A DNA stretch of 64,000 nt from Anaerolineales bacterium (GTDB taxonomy: Bacteria > Chloroflexota > Anaerolineae > JAAEKA01), in assembly GCA_020634615.1 (NCBI GenBank), contig JACKBI010000012.1, forward strand, positions 124,001 through 188,000, in the 5' to 3' direction. Shown here in pieces: positions 27,312-36,174 of this stretch. Position numbers and translations under genes: made by a program. The notes beneath the pieces were generated by a model. The model was given only the letters and a program-made list of their open reading frames with translations. It was not told the origin of the DNA and made no database searches. The first letter of the stretch is position 1, and every line of letters begins with the position of its first letter.

Positions 27312-29074
27312 GCTGTCACCGCCTCCAGCGCCAGAAACTCTTCCTGGTCGCGCAGTTGCAGGTCGTAGATCTCACGGTAGAGACCACCTTGCGCGAGCAA
27401 CTGGTCGTGGGTGCCGCGCTGGACGATGCGCCCGTGATCCAGCACCAGGATCTGGTCGGCGGACTTGAGCGTCAGCAGCCGCTGGGCGATGACGAAGGTC
27501 GTGCGGCCTTGCATCAGCGTCTGCAGCGCCTGCTGGATGAGATGCTCGGTCTCGGTGTCCACGCTGCTGGTCGAGTCGTCCAGGATCAGGATGCGCGGGT
27601 CGTAAAGCAGCGCGCGGGCGATGGCGACCCGCTGCTTCTGGCCGCCGCTTAGCGTCACGCCGCGCTCGCCGACGCGCGTGTTGTAGCCGTCGGGAAAACC
27701 GGCGATGAAGTCATGCGCGCGTGCCAGTTTAGCGGCCGCGATGATCTCCTCGTTGCTCGCGTCGGGCCGGCCATAGGCGATGTTCTGCGCGATGGTTGCG
27801 CTGAAGAGGAACGGCTCCTGCAGGACGATGCCGATGCTGGCGCGCAGGCTGTCCAGCGTCAGGTCGCGCACGTCGATCCCATCTACCAGCACTCGCCCTT
27901 CCACCGGGTCGTAGAACCGCGGGATCAGGCTGATGACCGATGACTTGCCAGAGCCGGTTGGTCCCATCAACGCGACGGTCTGGCCTGGCTGCACAGCAAA
28001 GCTGATGTCGTGCAGCACGTTGAGACCGTCGCGGTAGCCGAAGCTGACCTGCTCAAAGACCACCTGACCCCGGTGCCGGTCCAACGAGTGTGCGTCGGAC
28101 CGTTCCTCGATGTCGCTGGGCGTATCGGTGATCTCGAAGACGCGGCTGGCGCTCGCGCCGGCGGTCGCGGTCAGGTTGACCAGGAAGCCCAGCCGCTGGA
28201 CCGGGCCGTTCAGCATCAGCACATAGGAGATCATCGCGAACAGCGCGCCGACGGTGATCGTGCCGTTTAGCGCCAGCGGACCGCCGAACCAGAGCAGCAA
28301 GAAGATGCTCAGAGAGATCAGAAAGGTAAACAAGGGCCAGTTGTTGCCCCAGACCTTGATCAGCCGCTCGCGCAGGGCGAACCAGTGGTCGTTGTCCTTG
28401 TCGAACTTGAAGAACTCATACGGCTCGCGGGCGAACGCCTTGACGACGCGGATGCCGGTCAGGCTCTCCTGCATGGTGGTCGAAAGCAGGCCAAGCTGGT
28501 CCTGTACCAGGCGCGACAGCGGCCGCACCACGGCGCCGAAGCGCAGTGTGCTGAAGATCAGAATTGGGAAGGGGATCAGCGCGAGCGCCGCCAGGGTGGG
28601 GTCGACCAGCAACATGGCGATCGTCACGCCAGCCATCAGCAGCAGCGTCGATACCATCTCCATGAGACCGATACCCACGAAACGTTCCGTCTCGCTGATG
28701 TCGCCGGTTGCGCGGCTCATCAGGTCGCCGGTGTGCGCCTTGTCGTGGAAGGAGAACGGCAGTTGCTGTACGCTGTCGTAGAACTCGTTGCGCAGATCGT
28801 AGGCCACCCGGTAGGTAAGCCATTCGCCGAAGTAGCGCTGGCCGAAGCTGGCCAGCGCGCGCACCAGTGCAATGCCCAGAATGATGGCTGCCGCGACGAA
28901 GAGCGCGGTCGCCTGACCACTTTCCAGTCCCTGGTCAATGGCCCTGGCAATCACCAGCGGCACGAACAGGTTGAGCAGCGTGGCAAAGAACATGGCGGCG
29001 TACGCCAGCACTGCCTGCCGCCAATATGGCTTCAGATATGCGATCAACCGTCCGTAGATGTTGAGCCGTTTCAT
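27308..29074 (-). CDS. ABC exporter half-transporter (degenerate-site subunit)
   Basis: The 588-aa protein has six membrane helices (about 20-310) and an ATPase domain with Walker A GPTGSGKS, normal signature LSGGQKQR, but Walker B ILILDDSTSSVD, where the catalytic Glu is Asp. This marks it as the subunit that donates the degenerate Walker B of a heterodimeric exporter. It is translated first and coupled to the partner by an ATGA overlap. ATG 29074 follows AAGGTG; a longer start at 29116 runs into an inverted repeat and was rejected. Confidence 0.93.
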
Positions 29075-29094
29075 GCTTGCATCACCTTGGATCT

Positions 29095-29151
29095 GCTGTG
29101 GCCGGTCTCCGACCAAGTCCGCGGGTGGCTCGGTCGGAGACCGGCCACAGC
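29095..29151. repeat. GGCCGGTCTCCGACC inverted repeat, copy 1 (family B)
   Basis: Perfect 20-bp arms (29095-29114 and 29132-29151) lie just upstream of the ABC operon start. Related copies occur at 34848, 46634 and 61819. Confidence 0.88.
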
Positions 29152-29198
29152 TTTGGAAATTTCATGCTTGTTTTCCCAGTTCAATCCCGAAATAAAAG

Positions 29199-29224
29199 AC
29201 GACGGGCAGGTCGGCCCGTCGTCA
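29199..29224 (-). terminator. Rho-independent terminator of the 43-aa gene
   Basis: On the minus strand GACGACGGGC, a 6-nt loop and GCCCGTCGTC are followed by TTTTATTT. It lies 23 nt after the stop codon of the small gene. Confidence 0.85.
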
Positions 29225-29247
29225 TCGATGCAATGTCGTGCCCTTGG

Positions 29248-29379
29248 TCATGCACATTGATTCAACATGACAGGGACTCGCCATTCCCGACCGGCGTACA
29301 GGCGGCGCAAATCACACGCTCCCGCGCAAAAGACGGGTTCGGCGTACTGCATGGTGTTGCGGAAAAGGAGTTCTGCCAT
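29248..29379 (-). CDS. Small 43-aa protein with its own promoter and terminator
   Basis: The ORF begins with MAELLFRNTMQYAEPVFC and ends QCA. It has three cysteines, several arginines and tyrosines, and no membrane segment. It is not recognised as any family. Support for a real gene comes from context: AGAAGGA upstream of the ATG, a promoter with 17-nt spacing at 29409-29437, and a strong terminator just after it. It could be a small regulator, a leader peptide or a ribosomally made peptide precursor, and there is no sequence evidence to choose between them. Confidence 0.6.
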   Translation of the reverse strand: MAELLFRNTMQYAEPVFCAGACDLRRLYAGREWRVPVMLNQCA

Positions 29380-29408
29380 AGGTTGGATTCCTTCTGGACG
29401 TGCAGAAA

Positions 29409-29437
29409 AGTTTACCACATCAATAAACGAGGGTCAA
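29409..29437 (-). promoter_or_regulatory. Promoter of the 43-aa gene
   Basis: On the minus strand TTGACC (29432-29437), a 17-nt spacer and TAAACT (29409-29414). It lies 30 nt upstream of the start codon. Confidence 0.65.
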
Positions 29438-29449
29438 GCCTGAATTCGC

Positions 29450-31072
29450 TCAGGAATCCGCGGTAGGAGAGCTTGTCCTGCGTCGCCTGCGTACTACGAT
29501 AATAGCAGCGACTATCACCAGGACGATGGCGATTCCAATCGTGACCGGGATGACCGGACTGCGGGATTGAGTAGGCGGCGCCTGATCGTTGGTTGGTGCG
29601 GTTGTGCGCGGATCCTGCGAGTCGACAGGTTTTGGGGCGCTGGGCGCCGCCGGCGACTGACTGAAGTCAAACGCAGCGGTCAGGTCGGCGGCAGCTGCGT
29701 CGCGCGTGGCCAGCGGCTCCAGGTCCCAGCGCGTCTCGATGAATTTGAGCAGCGATGTCGTGTCGTAGACTGTATGGTCGACGAAGCCTTTGCGGGCATA
29801 CGGTGAGATGACCAGCAGCGGCACCCGCCCACCTGGTCCCCAGCGGTCGATCTTCGGCGGCGCCACGTGGTCGTACCAGCCGCCGAAGTCGTCATAGGTC
29901 ACGAAGATCACGCTGTTCTCCCAGTATTGCGAAAGCATGACGGCCTGGATAAGCAAGACCGCGTGTTCCTCGGCCTGCTGAAGAACGGAATAGCCGGGGT
30001 GTTCGTCGAACGAAGGGGAGGGCTTGAGGATAGTTACCGAGTCCAGCGTGCCGTTGATCAGATCGGGCACGAACTCCTCAGCGTCTTTGAGGTGCGCGCG
30101 GCCAGCCATGCCCGGTCCGTAGGGCTTGAAATAACCGTGCGAGCTAAGTGGAGGTTCGGCCACGAAGGGCAGCGGCTGGTCGGCGTCGCCGTCCAGCGCG
30201 TCCTGCCAACCGCCGTTGTATTCGGACCAGGTGATCCCGGCCGCGCTGAGCCGATCACCGATGGTTGGCAAGTCAATTGGCGGCAGACGATGATCGTCGG
30301 GCAGCGAGCCGTGGGGCGGATAGAAGGCATCGACGCCGGTGTTGACAGCGTAGCCGTCCGGTGTGACCGTCCATTCTTCGTTGTCGTCGATGCCGATCAA
30401 CTTGCCGCTGGCATCGAATTTCGGTTGAGCAACGTATTCGGACGGTGCGTCGGGCCAGGGAGGCGTGCACGCGCAGACCAGCCACATATGGTTGAGCCAC
30501 GAGCCGCCAAAAGCCGCTGTAAAAAAGTTGTCGGCAAAGGCGTAGTCGCGTGCGTAGGGAAAGAGCGGCAGCTTCGTCGTGTCGTAATAGCCCATCGGCT
30601 GGCCGCCCGAATCGGTCCAGGCGACGTAACTGTCCATCTTGCCCTCGTTCATCTGCAATTGGTGTTCGTAGAAGCGATGCACCGGCGTGTTGACGAGCAC
30701 GTTGTTCGGGACGTAGTCGTCGATCAGGAAGGGTTCGTTGGGCAGGTCTTTGGGGAAGCGGGGATCTGGCAAGCCGGGCAAGGTGTCGATGGGACGTCCA
30801 AAGCCCGCGTATTTCAGACTGACCTTGACCGGTGGAAGTACAGGATAGGGAACGCCATTTTGGTCCACCTGAACCACTTGTCCGCCTGGCGATTCGACGC
30901 CGTTGACGCCAGGCAGCCGGCTGTAGAGGTTGTCGACCGTGTGGTTTTCCAGAAACAGGATGATGACGTGGTCGATCTTCTCGATGCCGTCTTGAGCGTG
31001 TACCGGAGAAGGCATATGCAGCGTGCCGAGAAGGATCCCAACCAGTGCAAGCAATCGCAGGAAGCGGTTCAT
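29450..31072 (-). CDS. Secreted phosphoesterase (phospholipase C/AcpA family), membrane-anchored
   Basis: The 540-aa protein has a signal peptide (cleaved after PSPVHAQ, about residue 26) and a C-terminal membrane anchor (IPVTIGIAIVLVIVAAIIVV) followed by an Arg-rich stop-transfer stretch. The catalytic domain shows the phosphoesterase family signature: DHVIILFLENHTVDNLYSR, where Glu-Asn-His binds metal, VTYDDFGGWYDHVAPP, and VPLLVISPYARKGFVDH. Members cleave phospholipids or phosphomonoesters outside the cell. AAGGAG lies 12 nt upstream, and a good promoter is seen further up. Confidence 0.9.
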   Translation of the reverse strand: MNRFLRLLALVGILLGTLHMPSPVHAQDGIEKIDHVIILFLENHTVDNLYSRLPGVNGVESPGGQVVQVDQNGVPYPVLPPVKVSLKYAGFGRPIDTLPGLPDPRFPKDLPNEPFLIDDYVPNNVLVNTPVHRFYEHQLQMNEGKMDSYVAWTDSGGQPMGYYDTTKLPLFPYARDYAFADNFFTAAFGGSWLNHMWLVCACTPPWPDAPSEYVAQPKFDASGKLIGIDDNEEWTVTPDGYAVNTGVDAFYPPHGSLPDDHRLPPIDLPTIGDRLSAAGITWSEYNGGWQDALDGDADQPLPFVAEPPLSSHGYFKPYGPGMAGRAHLKDAEEFVPDLINGTLDSVTILKPSPSFDEHPGYSVLQQAEEHAVLLIQAVMLSQYWENSVIFVTYDDFGGWYDHVAPPKIDRWGPGGRVPLLVISPYARKGFVDHTVYDTTSLLKFIETRWDLEPLATRDAAAADLTAAFDFSQSPAAPSAPKPVDSQDPRTTAPTNDQAPPTQSRSPVIPVTIGIAIVLVIVAAIIVVRRRRRTSSPTADS

Positions 31073-31113
31073 AGCGTCGATTTCTCCTTGGCCGAAGGGG
31101 TTAGTAGGACGAT

Positions 31114-31142
31114 AGAATACGCATCCCGGTGCTAATTGTCAA
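31114..31142 (-). promoter_or_regulatory. Promoter of the phosphoesterase gene
   Basis: On the minus strand TTGACA (31137-31142), a 17-nt spacer and TATTCT (31114-31119), about 40 nt upstream of the start codon. Confidence 0.65.
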
Positions 31143-31185
31143 CTGGCCAGTGCAGGCCCCATCCATCAACAGGAAGAGTGAGTGA

Positions 31186-31320
31186 GCCAGCGCCCTCGGC
31201 TGCTGTGCGCCGCATTTCAAAAACCAGCTCTGCGAAGCGTCCAAGAACGCGCTGCCGGTGTTCCAGCGCCACCTGACGGCCCTTGTAGTCGGACTGCCGG
31301 GCGGGTCGCTTACAGGAACG
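31186..31320 (+). pseudogene. Possible transposase-like fragment
   Basis: A frame without stops reads CCAPHFKNQLCEASKNALPV, then FQRHLTALVVGLPGGSLTG. It looks like real protein sequence, but it has no start and a stop codon just upstream, and it runs into the end of the convergent methyltransferase gene. The pattern is reminiscent of the N-terminus of DDE transposases, but I cannot name a family. Treat as a remnant. Confidence 0.25.
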
Positions 31321-33187
31321 CCGGCAGTGCGACTGGTTCCGCGTGCAGGACGGCGATGACCTCGGCTGCCAGGTCGTAGCGGCGGAAGGGGGGCATGATG
31401 TAGACGCCCTGCATCAGCGGGCGGGTCGCCAGCAGGATCTCGTGTGCGATGGCGACCCCTTCCTCCCGGCTTGCGCCGCGCGCTTCAGCGGTCTCCATGC
31501 GCGCCAGCAGTTGTTCCGGGATGTTGATCCCCGGCACTTCGTGGTGGATGAAGCGCGCGTGGCGTTCGTTGTAGAGCGGCAGCAGTCCCATGATGATCGG
31601 CAACGGCGGCCGGCCACCGAATCGATCCAGAAATCGCTCCACGGTGGCCGGGTCGAACACCGGCTGCGACAGCGCGAAATGCGAGCCGCCATCCAGCTTC
31701 TTGCGCAGCACGTTGATCTCGCGGTCCAGGTCGTCCGCGCCCATGTTCAGCGCACAACCGACGACAAAGCCGGTGGGCTGACCAATCGCGTTGCCGGCCT
31801 GGTCCGTGCCGCGATTCAGATTGTGATTGACCAGACGGATCAAGCCTGACGGGACGACATCCTGCGCGTCGCTGGCGTCGGGGTAGTCGCCGATGCGCGG
31901 CGGGTCGCCCATCACCACAAACAGGTTGCGCACGCCCAGCGCGTGCGCGGCTAGCAGGTCGCCCTGCACCCGCAGAAGATTGCGGCCGCGGGTCGGGAAG
32001 TGCAGAATCGTCTCGATGCCCACCTGCTGCTGGATCAAGAACGCGCACGCCCAGGGACTCATGCGCATCTTGGCCAGCGGGCTGTCGGCGACATTGAGGA
32101 ATGTCGCACCCGCCTGCTTCAGCATCTGCGCATGCTCCACGATCTCAGCGGCGTCGATGCCGCGCGGTGGGTGCATCTCGACCGTGACGATGAATTGGCG
32201 GTCCAGTGTTTGCGCCAGTTCGGTGGGCGGCGGCGCTTCGCCCATTTCCGGCTCGCGCAGGGGGGTCAGCCGCGGCAGGCGGGCCGGATCCAGCGGTTCG
32301 CCGCGTAGCGCAGCGGCCATGGCGGCGGTGTGCTCCGGGGTTGTCCCGCAGCAGCCGCCGATCAGTGTCATGCCGGCTGCGGCCGCCTGGCGGGCAAAGT
32401 CGGCGAAGTATGCGGGACTGGAGGGAAACATCAGCCGGCCGCTCGCGCGGGTCGGGTACCCGGCATTGGGCTGGACCGAGTAGAGCAGGTTCGGGCAGGC
32501 TTGCTGCATACGCCGCGCCACTCGCAGCACCAGCGCCGGTCCGGCGCTGCAGTTGACGCCGGCCACCGCGACGCCCAGCGAACAGAGCGCGTCGGCCACC
32601 TCTTCCGGCGAGTGACCGGCCAGCGTGCGCCGCTCCTCGGCAAAGGTCATCTGTGCGACCAGTGGCAGGTCGGGCGCGATGTCATGCGCGGCCTCGACCG
32701 CGACGGCCAGTTCATCCAGGTTGACGAAGGTTTCGAAGAGCAGCAGATCCACCCCGCCGGCCGCCAGCGCGCTGATCTGCTCTGCGAATGCCGCGCGTGC
32801 GGCTGCTATTGGCAGCGGGCCGAAGGGCGCCAGCCCCTTGCCCAGCGGGCCGACCGAACCGGCCACGAAGGCGTGCCTGCCCGACTGCACGACCGCGTCG
32901 CGCGCCAGCCGCGCGCCGGCCTGGTTGATCTCGGCTGCGAGGTGTGCCAGGTCGTGCTCCTCCAGCTTGATCCGGTTCGCGCCGAAGGTGTTGGTCTCGA
33001 CCACGTCCGCGCCGGCTGCCAGGTACTCGCTGTGCATGTGCAAAACGACTTCTGGCCGGCTGAGGTTGACCTCGTCCAGACAGTGATCCAGCGAGACGCC
33101 GGCGGCGTGCAGCAGCGTGCCGGTCGCGCCGTCGCAAAGCAATGGCCCGCTTGCCAGGGCTTCGAGAAAGGTTGGGGAAGTTGTCAT
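31310..33187 (-). CDS. Bifunctional homocysteine S-methyltransferase / methylenetetrahydrofolate reductase
   Basis: The 625-aa protein is a fusion. Residues about 1-300 are the methyltransferase, with DGATGTLLHAAG at the start and zinc-binding cysteines in GVNCSAGP and GGCCGTTPEH. Residues about 335-620 are the FAD-dependent reductase (TVEMHPPRG, RNLFVVMGDPPRIGDYP, and SHFALSQPVFD). Such fusions make methyl-folate and pass the methyl group to homocysteine, making methionine. ATG 33187 fits the N-terminus; it lies exactly at the predicted transcription start, so the mRNA may lack a leader. No ribosome site is visible. Confidence 0.93.
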   Translation of the reverse strand: MTTSPTFLEALASGPLLCDGATGTLLHAAGVSLDHCLDEVNLSRPEVVLHMHSEYLAAGADVVETNTFGANRIKLEEHDLAHLAAEINQAGARLARDAVVQSGRHAFVAGSVGPLGKGLAPFGPLPIAAARAAFAEQISALAAGGVDLLLFETFVNLDELAVAVEAAHDIAPDLPLVAQMTFAEERRTLAGHSPEEVADALCSLGVAVAGVNCSAGPALVLRVARRMQQACPNLLYSVQPNAGYPTRASGRLMFPSSPAYFADFARQAAAAGMTLIGGCCGTTPEHTAAMAAALRGEPLDPARLPRLTPLREPEMGEAPPPTELAQTLDRQFIVTVEMHPPRGIDAAEIVEHAQMLKQAGATFLNVADSPLAKMRMSPWACAFLIQQQVGIETILHFPTRGRNLLRVQGDLLAAHALGVRNLFVVMGDPPRIGDYPDASDAQDVVPSGLIRLVNHNLNRGTDQAGNAIGQPTGFVVGCALNMGADDLDREINVLRKKLDGGSHFALSQPVFDPATVERFLDRFGGRPPLPIIMGLLPLYNERHARFIHHEVPGINIPEQLLARMETAEARGASREEGVAIAHEILLATRPLMQGVYIMPPFRRYDLAAEVIAVLHAEPVALPAFL

Positions 33188-33194
33188 GGCGGCG

Positions 33195-33223
33195 ATTATA
33201 GCACGGATGCATGTGCTTCTCAA
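33195..33223 (-). promoter_or_regulatory. Promoter giving a probably leaderless transcript
   Basis: On the minus strand TTGAGA (33218-33223), a 17-nt spacer and a perfect TATAAT (33195-33200). The -10 box ends 7 nt before the ATG at 33187, so transcription should begin at or next to the start codon. Confidence 0.75.
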
Positions 33224-33275
33224 GAAGGGCCGGCAGTGCTCCGACCGCTGCCAGTCCTTGACGACCGTGGATCAA

Positions 33276-33304
33276 TTGACTCCCCTTCGCGGCTATGGTA
33301 TCAT
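33276..33304 (+). promoter_or_regulatory. Promoter of kamA
   Basis: TTGACT (33276-33281), a 17-nt spacer and TATCAT (33299-33304), with about 80 nt of leader before the kamA start. Confidence 0.6.
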
Positions 33305-33390
33305 CGAACTGCCTAGACAGGCTGATTACGAAGCGCCGAATCGACGGGTTGGGCGCTCGTTTTTTCTCTGGCAAGAGAAGGAGAACGACT

Positions 33391-34833
33391 ATGAACAGCG
33401 TGGAAATGCAAGCGAGTGGCACATCAGCGATGCAGGTTTGGCAGGCCCAGGCGATGGAAACCCGGCAACGTGTCTGGGGTGATGTGCCCGACGAGAAGTG
33501 GAACGATTGGCGCTGGCAGCTTAGCCACCGGCTGAACTCGCTGGAAGACCTGAGCCGGGTGATGGAGCTGACCGACGAGGAAATCGAGGGTTTGTCCGCG
33601 CCCGACAAGTTTCGCGTCGACATCACGCCCTACTTTGCCACGCTGATCGATCCGACTGATCCCAAATGCCCGGTGCGCCGCCAGGTGATGCCGCTGGGCC
33701 GCGAGCTGCGCGCCTTCACCTCGATGATGGAAGATTCGCTGGCCGAAGATGCCCATTCGCCCGTGCCCGGTCTCGTGCATCGCTATCCCGACCGCGTGTT
33801 GATGCTGGTGACGACGCAGTGTGCCAGCTATTGCCGTTATTGTACCCGCAGCCGCATCGTCGGCGACTCGTCGGCCAACTTCAGCCGCCAGGAACACGAA
33901 GCCCAGCTTGACTACATCCGCCGCACGCCGCAGATCCGTGACGTGTTGATCAGCGGTGGCGACGGGTTGACCATGCCGCCCAAGATTCTGGACCGGCTAC
34001 TGGGCGACCTGCGGGCGATTCCGCATGTCGAGATCGTGCGCATCGGCTCGCGCGTGCCCGTCTTCCTGCCGCAGCGAATCGACGACGAATTCTGTGCGAT
34101 GATCCGCAAATATCACCCGTTGTGGATCAACATCCACGTCAATCACCCGCGTGAGATCACACCGGAGCTGCGCGAGGCGTGCAACCGGCTGGCCGACGCG
34201 GGCGTGCCGCTGGGCAACCAGAGCGTGCTGCTGGCCGGCGTCAACGACTCGGTGCACATCCAGCGGCTGCTGGTTCACGAACTGGTCAAGATGCGTGTGC
34301 GGCCGTACTATCTCTACCAGTGCGACATGGTGGAAGGAGCAGGTCACTTCCGCACGACCGTATCCAAGGGGATCGAGATCATCGAAGGGTTGCGGGGCCA
34401 CACCAGCGGCTATGCCGTGCCGACCTTCGTCGTGGATGCACCCGGCGGCGGCGGCAAGATCCCGGTGATGCCCAACTATGTGCTCAGCCAGGCGCCGGGC
34501 AAGGTCGTTCTGCGCAACTACGAGGGTTTCATCACCACTTACACCGAACCGCTGGACTACGATCCGCTGGAGATTCGGCATCTGGAAAGCCAGATACCGC
34601 GCCGGACCGAGGCAGGCCAGGAGGGCATCGCCAGTTTGCTGGAGGGGCGGCAATTCGCCATTCGTCCGCAGGGCTTCGACGCGACCCATGCCCGCGGCGG
34701 CGAGATGCACCGATTGCGCGCCGACAGCAGCAAGTGGCAGCCGTTCCTGGTAGGCGAGACGCTGGAAGGCACGGCCGGCGGCGGTGACCAACCCGCTATC
34801 GAAGCGCCCGCACAGAACGGCGAGGGCGAGTAG
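33391..34833 (+). CDS. kamA: L-lysine 2,3-aminomutase
   Basis: The 480-aa radical SAM enzyme carries the cluster motif CASYCRYC (C144, C148, C151) and the KamA-specific segments LVTTQCASYCRYCTRSRIVG, VLISGGDGL, IRIGSRVPVFLPQRI and NQSVLLAGVND. It is PLP-dependent and turns L-lysine into beta-lysine. AAGGAGAACGACT precedes ATG 33391; the in-frame start 96 nt upstream lies in the leader and was rejected. The length excludes the shorter EpmB type. No acetyltransferase (AblB) is nearby; the next gene codes for an ATP-grasp ligase. Confidence 0.93.
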   Translation: MNSVEMQASGTSAMQVWQAQAMETRQRVWGDVPDEKWNDWRWQLSHRLNSLEDLSRVMELTDEEIEGLSAPDKFRVDITPYFATLIDPTDPKCPVRRQVMPLGRELRAFTSMMEDSLAEDAHSPVPGLVHRYPDRVLMLVTTQCASYCRYCTRSRIVGDSSANFSRQEHEAQLDYIRRTPQIRDVLISGGDGLTMPPKILDRLLGDLRAIPHVEIVRIGSRVPVFLPQRIDDEFCAMIRKYHPLWINIHVNHPREITPELREACNRLADAGVPLGNQSVLLAGVNDSVHIQRLLVHELVKMRVRPYYLYQCDMVEGAGHFRTTVSKGIEIIEGLRGHTSGYAVPTFVVDAPGGGGKIPVMPNYVLSQAPGKVVLRNYEGFITTYTEPLDYDPLEIRHLESQIPRRTEAGQEGIASLLEGRQFAIRPQGFDATHARGGEMHRLRADSSKWQPFLVGETLEGTAGGGDQPAIEAPAQNGEGE

Positions 34834-34847
34834 GCGCGCCTACTTCT

Positions 34848-34923
34848 GCTCTGGCCGGTCTCAGACCGAGCCAAAGCCGCGAAGTTAGTGACGGTGCTGG
34901 CTCGGTCGGAGACCGGCCAGAGC
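34848..34923. repeat. GGCCGGTCTC inverted repeat, copy 2 (family B)
   Basis: 25-bp arms at 34848-34872 and 34899-34923 with one mismatch. It begins 15 nt after the kamA stop codon. Confidence 0.88.
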
Positions 34924-34966
34924 GGGCGGTAATGCCCACATACACTCAATCAAATATGATCGCCAA

Positions 34967-34992
34967 GGGACAGGCAGCGGTGCGCCTGTCCC
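34967..34992 (+). promoter_or_regulatory. Leader hairpin before the ATP-grasp gene
   Basis: GGGACAGGC (34967-34975) pairs with GCCTGTCCC (34984-34992), an 8-nt loop. It lies 30 nt upstream of the start codon. It may be an attenuator or simply a terminator of the kamA transcript. Confidence 0.4.
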
Positions 34993-35022
34993 TATGTTGT
35001 GTCAACGAGAGGAAACCAAACG

Positions 35023-36135
35023 ATGCGCGTTGCTGTGCTTGCCAACCTGAAAAAAAACGCTCCTAAGTGGGAAGGGATGTCTCCTGACCAGTGGGATGAC
35101 CTCGACTCGGAGGAGACGATCAATGCCATCGTTGACGGCCTGCACCAGGGCGGTCACGAGGCGGAGTTTCTGGAAGCCGACCTGAGTCTTGTCGAGACGC
35201 TGCCCAAGTACGGGCCGGAAATCTGCTTCAACATCGCCGAAGGGCACTGGGGCGATAGTCGCGAGGCGCAGATACCTGCGCTGCTGGAGATGCTGCGTGT
35301 CCCGTACACCGGATCGCGCGTGCTGGCGCTGGCGCTGGCGCTGGACAAACCGATGACCAAGCGCATTCTGCACTTTCACGAACTGCCAACGCCCGCGTTC
35401 CAGACCTTCGAACGGGTAGACGAGCCGCTGGACGAAGACATGACATTCCCGATGTTTGTCAAGCCGAGCCGCGAGGGCACCGGCATGGGCGTCAGCGCGG
35501 CATCCATCGTTCACAATGAGCTGGAGTTGCGTCGCCAGATCCGTGAGATTCATGCCCGCTATAGCCAGTCGGCGCTGGTGGAACACTACGTCGATGGGCG
35601 AGAAATCACCGTCGGCGTGGTGGGAAATCTGCGCGGACCCGTGGCCAAGCGTCTGCCCACCGACGAGGACGCACCGCGCGTCATGGCCGGGTTGCACTTC
35701 CTGCCACCGCTGGAGGTTGATCTGGCGCGCTACCCGGAAGAGGAAGCCGGGCTGTACACGGGACGTGTCAAGACGGAACTTGCCGACGATTTCTACTACC
35801 TTTGTCCCGCGCCGCTTGATGCGGAATTGCTGGAAGACCTGAACTGGTACACGGCCGCGGTGTTTCGCGTGCTGGGCTGCCGGGATGTGGCTCGGGTCGA
35901 TTTTCGCCTGGATCGCCACGACAACAACAAGCCCTATGTGCTTGAAATCAACCCCCTGCCCGGCCTCAACCCGCGCATCAGCGATCTGGTCATCGAGGCG
36001 CACGCCGAAGGTGTCAGCCACGCCGAACTGATCAACACGATTCTGCTGCACGCTGCAGTGCGCCAGAAGTTGCTGCCACGAGGCATGGCGCTGGAGTGGC
36101 CTGCTGTGCAACTGCCGGCCAGCGAAATCTGGTAG
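35023..36135 (+). CDS. D-alanine-D-alanine ligase-like ATP-grasp protein
   Basis: The 370-aa protein has the Ddl layout: an N-terminal domain ending near EICFNIAEGHWGDSREAQIP and VPYTGS, then an ATP-grasp domain with LDKPMTK, FPMFVKPSREGTGMGVS, EHYVDGREITVGVVG and DVARVDFRLD, with the metal-binding EINPLPGLNP at the end. The first domain differs from true Ddl (MRVAVLANLKKNAPKWEG), so the substrate may not be D-alanine. ATG 35023 has GAGAGGA upstream. It follows kamA by 189 nt on the same strand, which hints at a link to beta-lysine. Function is inferred. Confidence 0.82.
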   Translation: MRVAVLANLKKNAPKWEGMSPDQWDDLDSEETINAIVDGLHQGGHEAEFLEADLSLVETLPKYGPEICFNIAEGHWGDSREAQIPALLEMLRVPYTGSRVLALALALDKPMTKRILHFHELPTPAFQTFERVDEPLDEDMTFPMFVKPSREGTGMGVSAASIVHNELELRRQIREIHARYSQSALVEHYVDGREITVGVVGNLRGPVAKRLPTDEDAPRVMAGLHFLPPLEVDLARYPEEEAGLYTGRVKTELADDFYYLCPAPLDAELLEDLNWYTAAVFRVLGCRDVARVDFRLDRHDNNKPYVLEINPLPGLNPRISDLVIEAHAEGVSHAELINTILLHAAVRQKLLPRGMALEWPAVQLPASEIW

Positions 36136-36146
36136 TGATGTTTGAG

Positions 36147-36174
36147 TCAGGCCGCCGGCAAACCGGCGGCCTGA
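36147..36174. terminator. Hairpin after the ATP-grasp gene
   Basis: A perfect 12-bp stem (TCAGGCCGCCGG, loop CAAA, then 36163-36174) lies 11 nt after the stop codon. It is strong, but no T-tract follows. Confidence 0.65.

Noticed and set aside
33258..33263. TTGACG as a -35 box for kamA
   Set aside because: The TTGACT at 33276 has a 17-nt spacer to TATCAT and is a better match.
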